From a virus: a stretch of DNA of 47,842 nt. Made by a program: the position numbers and the translations under genes. Positions 39,660-47,149 of this stretch are shown here, piece after piece. The stretch is taken from IMG/VR virus record IMGVR_UViG_3300007276_000010, positions 1 through 47,842 of that record. One strand, written 5' to 3'. Below the pieces are notes generated by a model, which saw only the letters and a program-made list of their open reading frames with translations, was not told the origin of the DNA and did no database searches. Every line of letters starts with the position of its first letter. Positions within the stretch are counted from its first letter, which is position 1.

Positions 39660-40847
39660 TTAAACCTCTTGATGTTGCTTTCTGAATACGTTACGCGCTT
39701 TAGCGCCGTTGTCCTCGACGAGCTTCATGCTTGTCATTGGAGTTTCACTATATAGTTCTATGACGCTCGCGTCAATACCTTTTTTCAAAACTTGTGCAGG
39801 TGTATCGAGCGTAACGGGTTTACGGACATCAACGCCCATCAAATCACCCATCATGATCACTTCGTCACTTGGTGTATCTTTGCGCCAGCGTTTATTGCCG
39901 TAGCCTTGCTTGGTGATGAAACCTGGTAATATCTTACCGTTGCGTATTTCGGCCAACGCTTGTTCTTCAAGTCCACTCAGTCGCGCTTTTAACGTCCGTT
40001 CGGCACGTTTTAAAATACGTAACTCAAGCGCTAAATGATGACCGGTCAACGTTACACCTTCGACGTTACCGATATAATCTAATGAACCGTAACTAGCTTG
40101 CTGTAACGTATCGCAAGCGTATCGTGCCGGACAATATTCACATTGACGACCGACCTTGCATACCGCCGTGTCACTGTACGACTCGTTAGCGGCCGCAATT
40201 ACCGTGTTGATATAACCGCGTAGTTCGGACGCTTTACATTCCCACACGTCGGTTGTGCCACCGCTACGGAACGAACGGGGCTGTGATACCCGCATCGATA
40301 CGTTGATGTTTTGATCCATGTGACCATTAATACCCAATTGTCTGAGAATACCCTCGACGTAGGTGATCAATTGCCAGTTCTCGAACGCATCGACTTTACG
40401 GTGTCCGAACTTACCTTCCCACACGTAGAGCGTCGCGGCGGCTTTATCGAATAACCAACAGTCGATATAACCATACATGCCTTCGATGATACACGATAGG
40501 TCGATTTGTTCTTCGATATGTAAATCACGTAACGTACCGTTGATATTGCAAATACGTAGCACATCGTTTGAATATTCTAATGCGCCGTCGTAGATCTCAT
40601 CAGTGATCACAATATTATCTTTGCTCAACGTACCGACAACATGACTTGATGAAATTAGTTCACTACCTGGCGACTTAAACGATTCGAGAATACGTTGCGC
40701 TACTTCGTGGAACGCACGCCCTTCGAGGCGTGCCTCCGATGTACCTTCGCCCGATTCGATTGCGGGGAATTGCTGGTTAAGCTTTACGCTACCGGTGCAA
40801 TTAACCCACGTGTCGGCACCACTTGCTAACAATGTCGATTTGCTCAT
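39660..40847 (-). CDS. RecB-like PD-(D/E)XK nuclease (DUF2800-like)
   Basis: A 395-residue protein. ARLEGRAFHEVAQRILE at the start, DLSCIIEGMYGYIDCWLFDK then TLYVWEGKFGHRK (acidic residues and Lys of the nuclease core), and a C-terminal cysteine cluster CKVGRQCEYCPARYACD as in Cas4/RecB-like nucleases. It may act in recombination or in processing of replicating DNA. It overlaps the upstream gene by 4 bases. Confidence 0.8.
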   Translation of the reverse strand: MSKSTLLASGADTWVNCTGSVKLNQQFPAIESGEGTSEARLEGRAFHEVAQRILESFKSPGSELISSSHVVGTLSKDNIVITDEIYDGALEYSNDVLRICNINGTLRDLHIEEQIDLSCIIEGMYGYIDCWLFDKAAATLYVWEGKFGHRKVDAFENWQLITYVEGILRQLGINGHMDQNINVSMRVSQPRSFRSGGTTDVWECKASELRGYINTVIAAANESYSDTAVCKVGRQCEYCPARYACDTLQQASYGSLDYIGNVEGVTLTGHHLALELRILKRAERTLKARLSGLEEQALAEIRNGKILPGFITKQGYGNKRWRKDTPSDEVIMMGDLMGVDVRKPVTLDTPAQVLKKGIDASVIELYSETPMTSMKLVEDNGAKARNVFRKQHQEV

Positions 40848-41869
40848 AATAACTTCACCAATTCAGCGTGTATTTGCGGGATAAGGTCAGCACGTGACGT
40901 TAGTAACGGGATTGCGGTCACACCATTATCGTTCAATACTTTGTTAACCATATCGGATGTTAACTTTTTATTGTTCGTCGTTAACCACTTCATGAATAAT
41001 GGGAACGTGTTCGGCACGTCACTGTTGGTCGGTGGCGTTACCGTAACAGGTGGTGCGACTACCGGTGGCGTAACCGTGACGGGCGGTGTGATCACTGGTG
41101 GCGTTACGCTGTTAACGACTGGATTCGCCTCGAACGGGTTCTTTATTGGTGGTAAAACTATCGGTTGCGGTTCGACTTGCTCAAGGTCAGCGACGGCTAG
41201 TTCGTCAAGTGTTGGTGATGTTTCAGCCTGTGTAATATCTTCAATCGATATACCAGCTTCACCCGTTGCAACTGGGATGTCCATTAACTGTTTAAGTTCA
41301 GCTTTTACGCCGTCGACAAATTCGGCCCATTCTTCGTCGGTTTTGTCGGCTGGTTTGCGAGCCATACGCCATGTGTCGTCAGCGAGGCGGGTTTTACCGC
41401 GACTGTGAATGCGCTTATCCCACGGTAAATCGTCAGCGTCGATAAGTTCGCCACTTGTGGTCGTGGTCACAATTTCAGGGTAAATCGTTGTAGCTGGTTC
41501 GTATTCAACGACCGTTACGTGCGGCGATAATAGTTCGTCTTCTTCGATGTCACTAATAACGTCGTCAAAGTCGGTCAGTGATTTACCGTATTGTTCGGCA
41601 TCGCTCAATGACGCCCCATGGTTCATTACGTCACTAAACGCCTTTTTATCTTCTTCGCTTGCGTTATTTGACTCACCTTTTAACATGCTGGTAGGGATTT
41701 GTAATTCAGTCGCTAATTCTTCGTCGATTTGTTCGAACATTTCTTCCATTGACATCGTTTCGCTACGGTCAATATAGCCGTTTTCTTTCGCGATGTTACG
41801 TAACGCTTCGCCCATGTGGAATAATGCGCTCGGGTCGTTAGATGGTATTTCAAGTTTGATTGTTGTCAT
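40844..41869 (-). CDS. Hypothetical replication-associated protein, Pro/Thr-rich
   Basis: A 341-residue protein from the ATG at 41869 (GAGGA upstream). Acidic in the first half; DLPWDKRIHSRGKTRLADDT is a motif common in phage proteins near recombination genes. Residues ~245-285 are a repeat of VTPP units (VTPPVITPPVTVTPPVVAPP). First gene of the leftward replication block. Confidence 0.6.
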   Translation of the reverse strand: MTTIKLEIPSNDPSALFHMGEALRNIAKENGYIDRSETMSMEEMFEQIDEELATELQIPTSMLKGESNNASEEDKKAFSDVMNHGASLSDAEQYGKSLTDFDDVISDIEEDELLSPHVTVVEYEPATTIYPEIVTTTTSGELIDADDLPWDKRIHSRGKTRLADDTWRMARKPADKTDEEWAEFVDGVKAELKQLMDIPVATGEAGISIEDITQAETSPTLDELAVADLEQVEPQPIVLPPIKNPFEANPVVNSVTPPVITPPVTVTPPVVAPPVTVTPPTNSDVPNTFPLFMKWLTTNNKKLTSDMVNKVLNDNGVTAIPLLTSRADLIPQIHAELVKLL

Positions 41870-41906
41870 TTCGATAAATCCTCGGTTAGTTGTTGACGAC
41901 AGCGCC

Positions 41907-41936
41907 ATATTAAATGTATTATGACGTTCTTGTCAA
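41907..41936 (-). promoter_or_regulatory. Leftward promoter with operator (site 8, one mismatch)
   Basis: On the minus strand: -35 TTGACA (41931-41936), 18-base spacer, -10 TAATAT (41907-41912). ATGAC-GTTCTT-GTCAA (41921-41936) differs from the perfect repeat in one base. Drives the replication block. Confidence 0.65.
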
Positions 41937-41957
41937 CACACAACGGAAAATTAAATT

Positions 41958-42107
41958 ATGAATGTTAAGATAATACAAATACTACTGACACCTAACGATT
42001 ACTCGTGGCAGGGTGCTTTACTTGGGTTAGGTGACAACTGTGTAACTTACATTAACAATAACGGTGTTTGGGTTAGATACATGCGTAACGTGGACGATCA
42101 AGCATGA
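41958..42107 (+). CDS. Small hypothetical protein
   Basis: A 49-residue protein (MNVKIIQILLTPNDYSWQGA...). The stop overlaps the next start by 4 bases. No family recognised. Confidence 0.5.
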   Translation: MNVKIIQILLTPNDYSWQGALLGLGDNCVTYINNNGVWVRYMRNVDDQA

Positions 42108-42340
42108 TGTCAGTAACTAATCACGCGTTACAGCGTTGGGGTGAACGGTTCGGTAAGCGTTCAGCGTTGCGTGATATTCACAGTGAGTTTAGACGCGCCG
42201 ATAAGTGGAAACCGAACCAGGTGCGAAAATTAGGTGTACGTATCGACTCGACTCGACGATACTACGTAACCGAGTTATGCATTTTCGTCGTTGCTGTAGA
42301 CACCGGCGCACTCGTTACAATTTTACAAAGGAAGCGTTAG
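42104..42340 (+). CDS. Small hypothetical protein
   Basis: A 78-residue basic protein (HALQRWGERFG ... YVTELCIFVVAVDTGALVTI) that recalls small toxin/nuclease-like phage proteins, but no family can be named. Upstream of a possible promoter for the endonuclease-like gene. Confidence 0.55.
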   Translation: MMSVTNHALQRWGERFGKRSALRDIHSEFRRADKWKPNQVRKLGVRIDSTRRYYVTELCIFVVAVDTGALVTILQRKR

Positions 42341-42365
42341 ACAACACGTCACAATAGTGTATCAT
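42337..42365 (+). promoter_or_regulatory. Possible promoter
   Basis: -35 TTAGAC, 17-base spacer, -10 TATCAT, 35 bases before the ATG at 42400. A degenerate repeat GAC-N5-GTC overlaps the -35 but does not fit the N6 spacing of the operator family. Confidence 0.4.
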
Positions 42366-42399
42366 AGCGAAACGTTTCTTTATTCAATGAGGTCACATT

Positions 42400-43020
42400 A
42401 TGGCTAATAAGCGAAAAGATATATCAGGTAACCGTTACGGTAAATTAGTAGCACTTCACCCAACTAAACCGAACCATAAAGGGCTATGGAGTTGGTTATT
42501 CCAGTGTGATTGCGGGCAGGCCATCGAACGCTCAATCGTGTTCGTGTCAAAGATCAAACCTGGTGTTGTCAGTTCATGTGGGTGTGAGTGTCATTTGATT
42601 ACACATGGTTTGTCTTATTCAACCAAGAAGCTTAACTGGGTTTGGAGTGCAATGCGCCAACGGTGTACTAATCCAAATAACAAAGATTATATCAACTACG
42701 GCGCACGCGGAATAACTATATGCGATGAATGGGATGACTATGCTGAATTTGTAAAATGGGCTATGTCGTCAGGTTATAAAGATAAGGTGACAATCGAACG
42801 CGTGGATGTCAACGGTAATTACTGTCCTGAAAATTGCACATGGGTTGTAAACGAGCTTCAAGCGTTAAATACCACTCGAAACGTATATTATGAATATAAA
42901 GGTGGTTCGTATTCGATTCGTCAACTATCAGAGATTGCGGGAGTTAACTACAATACTATGCGAGGTAGAATTACTAACTACGGTTGGAGTGTTGAACGTG
43001 CTATGGGTGACATCAAATGA
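42400..43020 (+). CDS. HNH-type endonuclease-like phage protein
   Basis: A 206-residue protein of a widespread phage family. N-terminal RYGKLVALHP and CDCGQ with CGCEC form a zinc part; NWVWSAMRQRCTNPNNKDYI then YGARGITICDEWDDYAEFVKW and TIERVDVNGNYCPENCTWV are the family core. Members are thought to be homing-type nucleases. AT-rich like the first part of the following helicase gene, which it overlaps by 4 bases. Confidence 0.7.
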   Translation: MANKRKDISGNRYGKLVALHPTKPNHKGLWSWLFQCDCGQAIERSIVFVSKIKPGVVSSCGCECHLITHGLSYSTKKLNWVWSAMRQRCTNPNNKDYINYGARGITICDEWDDYAEFVKWAMSSGYKDKVTIERVDVNGNYCPENCTWVVNELQALNTTRNVYYEYKGGSYSIRQLSEIAGVNYNTMRGRITNYGWSVERAMGDIK

Positions 43021-44738
43021 TGATACAAATGCGACCTTATCAAGCTAAGGCGATTCAAGACATACATCAATGTTGGCACGACGGCAATCAATTTGTAGTG
43101 CTTGTTATGCCTACGGGGTCGGGTAAGTCGGCCACACTCTGTGAACTAGCTAAAACTGAACGTGATGACGGACAGGTGATATTGATTCTTGCTCATCGTA
43201 AAGAGTTGATCACGCAGTTGAGCCACACACTTGCTAGAAACGGTCTTAACCACAACATATTGGCGGCTAGGAAAACCGTTAAGTCAGCACATAGGCAACA
43301 GGTTAAAGAGTTCGGTAAATCTTTCGTTACTCCCAACTCTAAAGTGTTTGTGGGTTCGGTTCAGTCGTTGAAACCCGAAGAGATTAAACGGTTCTCATGT
43401 TACAGAAACAAACTCACCATGATCCAAGATGAATTTCATCACGCAACAAAGAAGTCTAAAACGTGGGGTAACATACTCACTCCGTTAGATGCGGCGGGAG
43501 CTAAAGGGATGGGAGACACGGCCACACCTTGTCGGGCAGACGGTCAAGGTTTGTCTCGTGAAACGGACGGATACGGTGACTGTTTAGTGTTGGGGCCAAC
43601 TGCCCGAGAACTTATCGAAATGGGTTACCTGAGTGATTATCGTGTGTTTTCTCCACCGAGTGACCTCAACTTAAACGAAGTTTTATTGAGTAAAACAACA
43701 GGTGATTATCAAGAGAAATCGTTAAAAGCCGAGATAGGTAAATCTCATATTGTTGGTGATATAGTTGAGAACTATATCAAAATTGCAAACGGTAAACCCG
43801 GTTTAACTTTCACTGTGGGTATTGAAATGGCTGAACGAGTGGCCGAACAGTACCGAAATCGAGGTATACCAGCGATCGCACTATCAGGTAACAGTGCAGA
43901 CAACGATCGTGAACAGGCGATAAGAGATATTCAAACCGGTAAAATATTACAAATAGTTAACGACATGTTGTTCACCGAGGGGACAGACATCCCATGTGTT
44001 GAGGTCATTACGTTCGCTAGGCCGACTCAATCTTACGGCTTATACTGCCAAATGTTCGGTCGTGGATTACGTCCCGCCGACGGTAAATCACACGCCATTA
44101 TTATCGACCACGTTGGTAACGTAGCGCGTCACGGGTTGCCCGATGCTAAACGTGAATGGTCGCTTGACCGTCGCGAACGTAACTCACCACCAGGTGACGT
44201 CGAACCGATACGTACATGTGTCGACCATAAGACGGATGGCATTGTGACGTCGACGGGTTGTTTTGCCGCTTATCCTAAGTATCTGCGTGAATGTCCTGAA
44301 TGTGGACTTGAAGTGGCGACACCGACGCCGGCCGAACGAACAGGACCGGAACACGTCGACGGGGATTTACTCGAACTTGACGCCGAAACGCTCGCACGTA
44401 TGCGTGGCGAGGTTGCCAAGGTTGATCGACCAATGGACGAAGCTGTTGCCGAGTATCGTGCCGACCTGATGCGTCGCCACACTCCGACGATTGGCGTAAT
44501 GGCACACACTAAACGGTTCGCCGTCAAGCTCGAAGCGCAACAAGAAGCGATTGCCGCACTTCGAAGCATAATGGCGTTATGGGCGGGACATCACCGCGCG
44601 GCGGGTCGTGACGACGGTGAAATATTTAGACGGTTCTATCTGCGTTACGGCGTGGATTGGTTAAGCGCTCAGGCGTTAAGTAGCGAAGCGGCTTTATCGC
44701 TCGGTTCGCGTGTTGCAATTGATATCGGGGATATGTAG
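43017..44738 (+). CDS. SF2 DEAD/DEAH-type helicase
   Basis: A 573-residue helicase. Motif I MPTGSGKS, motif Ia ILAHRKELI, motif II QDEFHH, motif III-like GDTATPCRADG, motif V FTEGTDIPC and motif VI QMFGRGLRPADGK are all present. A cysteine pair (CFAAYPKYLRECPECG) follows the helicase core. Likely acts in recombination or repair with the VRR-NUC gene right behind it. The first ~1 kb differs in base use from the last third. Confidence 0.85.
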   Translation: MMIQMRPYQAKAIQDIHQCWHDGNQFVVLVMPTGSGKSATLCELAKTERDDGQVILILAHRKELITQLSHTLARNGLNHNILAARKTVKSAHRQQVKEFGKSFVTPNSKVFVGSVQSLKPEEIKRFSCYRNKLTMIQDEFHHATKKSKTWGNILTPLDAAGAKGMGDTATPCRADGQGLSRETDGYGDCLVLGPTARELIEMGYLSDYRVFSPPSDLNLNEVLLSKTTGDYQEKSLKAEIGKSHIVGDIVENYIKIANGKPGLTFTVGIEMAERVAEQYRNRGIPAIALSGNSADNDREQAIRDIQTGKILQIVNDMLFTEGTDIPCVEVITFARPTQSYGLYCQMFGRGLRPADGKSHAIIIDHVGNVARHGLPDAKREWSLDRRERNSPPGDVEPIRTCVDHKTDGIVTSTGCFAAYPKYLRECPECGLEVATPTPAERTGPEHVDGDLLELDAETLARMRGEVAKVDRPMDEAVAEYRADLMRRHTPTIGVMAHTKRFAVKLEAQQEAIAALRSIMALWAGHHRAAGRDDGEIFRRFYLRYGVDWLSAQALSSEAALSLGSRVAIDIGDM

Positions 44739-45215
44739 ATGACACTAACACAATGGGCGATTAAGCACTCAGTCAGCCACGTGGCGTTAGCTGAGTTAAC
44801 CGCGATGTTTACCGAGCCAAATACCGACCCGTCACGGGTAATACCTGGAGCTAGTGAAGCGGCGGTCGTTAATAACGTCATGCTCGAAGCGTCGCGTGTC
44901 GGTGCTAGATTGTGGCGTAATAATGTGGGCGCGTGTAAGGACGAACGCGGTCGATTAATACGTTACGGCTTGTGCAATACATCGAAGCAGATGAACGACC
45001 AAATAAAATCACCAGACCTTATCGGTATTAAACCCGTGTTAATCACGCATGGGATGGTCGGGTCGACAATCGGTCAGTTTTTAGCGCGTGAGTGTAAGTC
45101 GGGTGATTGGAAATATGGCGCGACGGAACACGAACAGGCACAGTTGCGCTGTTTGGAGTTATTCGTCGGATTAGGTGCCGATGCGTGTTTTGTCACTTGC
45201 GAAGGGTCGTTGTAG
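44739..45215 (+). CDS. VRR-NUC-type nuclease
   Basis: A 158-residue protein. EASRVGARLWRNNVGACKDE, then IKSPDLIGIKPVLI and FLARECKSGDWKYG hold the conserved residues (Glu, Asp and E-x-K) of VRR-NUC nucleases, which cut branched DNA. It starts directly after the helicase stop and probably works with it. Confidence 0.75.
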   Translation: MTLTQWAIKHSVSHVALAELTAMFTEPNTDPSRVIPGASEAAVVNNVMLEASRVGARLWRNNVGACKDERGRLIRYGLCNTSKQMNDQIKSPDLIGIKPVLITHGMVGSTIGQFLARECKSGDWKYGATEHEQAQLRCLELFVGLGADACFVTCEGSL

Positions 45216-45223
45216 GTGGTACA

Positions 45224-45239
45224 GTGACGAACTTGTCAA
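45224..45239. promoter_or_regulatory. TTGAC-N6-GTCAA operator (site 9, one mismatch)
   Basis: GTGAC-GAACTT-GTCAA between the nuclease gene and the PAPS-reductase-like gene. A -10 like CAATAAT overlaps its right end. Confidence 0.5.
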
Positions 45240-45257
45240 TAATAAGGGTTTAATAAA

Positions 45258-46229
45258 ATGAAGAAAGTAGTTAGCTTCAGCGGTGGAAGAACAAGCGCGT
45301 ATCTATGCCATTTAATGATTGAGCTTTACGGTAAGGAGAATGTGGATTTTATTTATATGGACACGGGAGCAGAACACCCAAAGACGTATGAATTTATTAA
45401 AAAAGTAGATAAGTATTTAGGTTTAAATTTAGTTTGCTTAAGAGGTGATTTTAACCAGCCGCTAGGCAAAGGACATACTTACAAAATAATTAGTATTAAT
45501 GATATATGTCACGACCTTGGCCCGTATCGTGAAATGGTTAAAAAGTATGGCACTCCAGGATCATCATCTGCATGGTGTACCAGTAGAATGAAAGAGGAAA
45601 CGCACGACAAATACTGCAATGATAAATATGGTAAGGGGAATTATGAAACATGGCTTGGTATTAGGGCCGATGAACCAAGGAGGGTCATTGGTGAGCATCT
45701 TGGTATTAAGTGGGTATCTAGAGGCTTGAGCGCTTACGACTTAACAATAACATTACAACATATAGAGCTTAACCATCCAGTAATAAATGGCATTGGTGAT
45801 ATTTATAAAGACATACAGGATTTTATAAATAAAAAAATAGATAAAAATATAAGGTTTATGACGGAAGCTTGTGATGCTGAAAAAGAAGACGTTCTTAACT
45901 GGTGGGATAATCAGCCGTTTGATTTAGATATTCCTGAATGGCTAGGTAACTGCGTATTTTGCTTTAAGAAGTCAGACTTAAAGATTGCGGCAGCTGCACA
46001 TGACGAGCCAGAGCTATACCAAGAATGGTTAGAAATGATTGACAGCGCAACTGAACGGTCGGAACAAGAAAGAATAAGCCGCCATGTTATGTATCGTAAA
46101 AAAAGACGGATAGAGCAAGTTATAGCAACATTTGACGGCTCAACAGGTGATGAAATAAAAGCGAGAATGCGCGGAGCAAAACATCTTGACACAGGAAGTT
46201 GTTCAGAGTCGTGCGAAGTATTTCAGTAA
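45258..46229 (+). CDS. PAPS-reductase-like PP-loop ATPase
   Basis: A 323-residue protein with the PP-loop VSFSGGRTSAYL (residues 4-15), FIYMDTGAEHPKTYEF, SAWCTSRMKEE with a key cysteine, GNCVFCFKKSD and C-terminal CSESCEVF. The family uses ATP to activate or transfer sulphur groups; phage members are linked to sulphur chemistry or nucleic acid modification, but the substrate is unknown. AT-rich with foreign codon use, so probably a recent gain. Preceded by operator site 9. Confidence 0.75.
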   Translation: MKKVVSFSGGRTSAYLCHLMIELYGKENVDFIYMDTGAEHPKTYEFIKKVDKYLGLNLVCLRGDFNQPLGKGHTYKIISINDICHDLGPYREMVKKYGTPGSSSAWCTSRMKEETHDKYCNDKYGKGNYETWLGIRADEPRRVIGEHLGIKWVSRGLSAYDLTITLQHIELNHPVINGIGDIYKDIQDFINKKIDKNIRFMTEACDAEKEDVLNWWDNQPFDLDIPEWLGNCVFCFKKSDLKIAAAAHDEPELYQEWLEMIDSATERSEQERISRHVMYRKKRRIEQVIATFDGSTGDEIKARMRGAKHLDTGSCSESCEVFQ

Positions 46230-46417
46230 TGACCCACCACCACTTAACGATTTTCCACAACGGGGCGGTGTTGCCCGTTGGTGAGTCGGTCGAGATGGAT
46301 AGCGATCCGAGTGTATTTCTCGGGGTGCCTGATATCGAGGCGGGATCGATTAAAATTTACAATTGCGGTCAGTTGCGGATTATTGTCAGCATTGGGGTAT
46401 TGACGACCGCGCCATGA
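46229..46417 (+). CDS. Small hypothetical protein
   Basis: A 62-residue protein (MTHHHLTIFHNGAVLPVGES...). The ATG at 46229 overlaps the previous stop (TAATG); the in-frame ATG at 46199 lies inside the PAPS gene. Beta-rich, with no family recognised. Confidence 0.5.
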   Translation: MTHHHLTIFHNGAVLPVGESVEMDSDPSVFLGVPDIEAGSIKIYNCGQLRIIVSIGVLTTAP

Positions 46418-46426
46418 TGCTATATA

Positions 46427-46442
46427 TTGACGTTCTAGCCAA
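46427..46442. promoter_or_regulatory. TTGAC-N6-GTCAA operator (site 10, one mismatch)
   Basis: TTGAC-GTTCTA-GCCAA in the leader of the TetR-like gene, preceded by TATATA as at site 3, so it covers a likely -10/start region. Its place fits autoregulation. Confidence 0.55.
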
Positions 46443-46467
46443 TTTAATAACCAAAGGACTACCCAAC

Positions 46468-46797
46468 ATGTCAGACCAACGTACCCGAATGAAACCAGAA
46501 GCACGCCGAGACCAGATATTAGCTGCAGCGTTACAGATTGCCAACACTGAAGGGTATAACGCCCTGACACGTGACGGTGTTGCTCAAGTTGCTGGTGTGG
46601 CCACAGGTCAAGTCAACCACATCTTTAACACCATGACACAATTACGTCGCGCTGTGATGCGTGCTGCTGTTCACCGTGAGTTACGCCCAATCATTGCACA
46701 AGGTCTAGCCCAAGGCGACAAAGACGCCCACGCTGCACCTGAATGGCTCAAACGCGAATCACTCGAACTACTGATGGGCGGTAATGACGATGAATGA
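46468..46797 (+). CDS. TetR-like transcriptional regulator (short)
   Basis: A 109-residue protein. EARRDQILAAALQIANTEGY followed by LTRDGVAQVAGVATGQVNHI then FNTMTQLRRAVM is a full TetR/AcrR N-terminal helix-turn-helix (about residues 11-64). Only ~45 residues follow, so the usual ligand-binding domain is missing. Such proteins bind ~16-bp inverted repeats; operator site 10 sits in its own leader. It is the best candidate for the protein acting at the ten operators, which is inference. In-frame ATGs before 46468 overlap the operator. Confidence 0.75.
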   Translation: MSDQRTRMKPEARRDQILAAALQIANTEGYNALTRDGVAQVAGVATGQVNHIFNTMTQLRRAVMRAAVHRELRPIIAQGLAQGDKDAHAAPEWLKRESLELLMGGNDDE

Positions 46798-47149
46798 TAT
46801 CAAGCGTTACGAGTATATCGGTCATTCTTGCGATGGGATTGAACCAGATAACGATGGTGAATTTGTTAAGTTCGATGATTATGAAAAGCGTGTCAATGGT
46901 CAATTGCGACTATTGGAAGTTTCGGGTCGTTACAATGAAAAACTCGAAAAGCGTATCGCTGAGCTTGAACAATATGTCGAAACTCAGACAGAGGCCGTTT
47001 GTCGTCAAGCTAATAAATTACGTAAAATACGCGATACCGTTTCGATGTTTAACAACGGTATTCAGATTTTAAGCTGTGACGGTAATGTTATTCTTTCAAT
47101 GTCAGAATATAACGCACTGGTCAACGCTATCAACGAGGGGGAAGAATGA
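46784..47149 (+). CDS. Hypothetical coiled-coil protein
   Basis: A 121-residue protein with a central coiled coil (SGRYNEKLEKRIAELEQYVE). It overlaps the regulator by 14 bases and the primase start by 4. Unknown function; possibly linked to the primase through its place. Confidence 0.55.
   Translation: MTMNDIKRYEYIGHSCDGIEPDNDGEFVKFDDYEKRVNGQLRLLEVSGRYNEKLEKRIAELEQYVETQTEAVCRQANKLRKIRDTVSMFNNGIQILSCDGNVILSMSEYNALVNAINEGEE

Noticed and set aside
40941-41408. 155-codon open frame opposite the Pro/Thr-rich gene
   Set aside because: A shadow of the repetitive VTPP codons on the other strand; no ribosome site.
42337-42352. Eleventh operator copy
   Set aside because: The half-sites are GAC-N5-GTC; spacing and outer bases do not fit.
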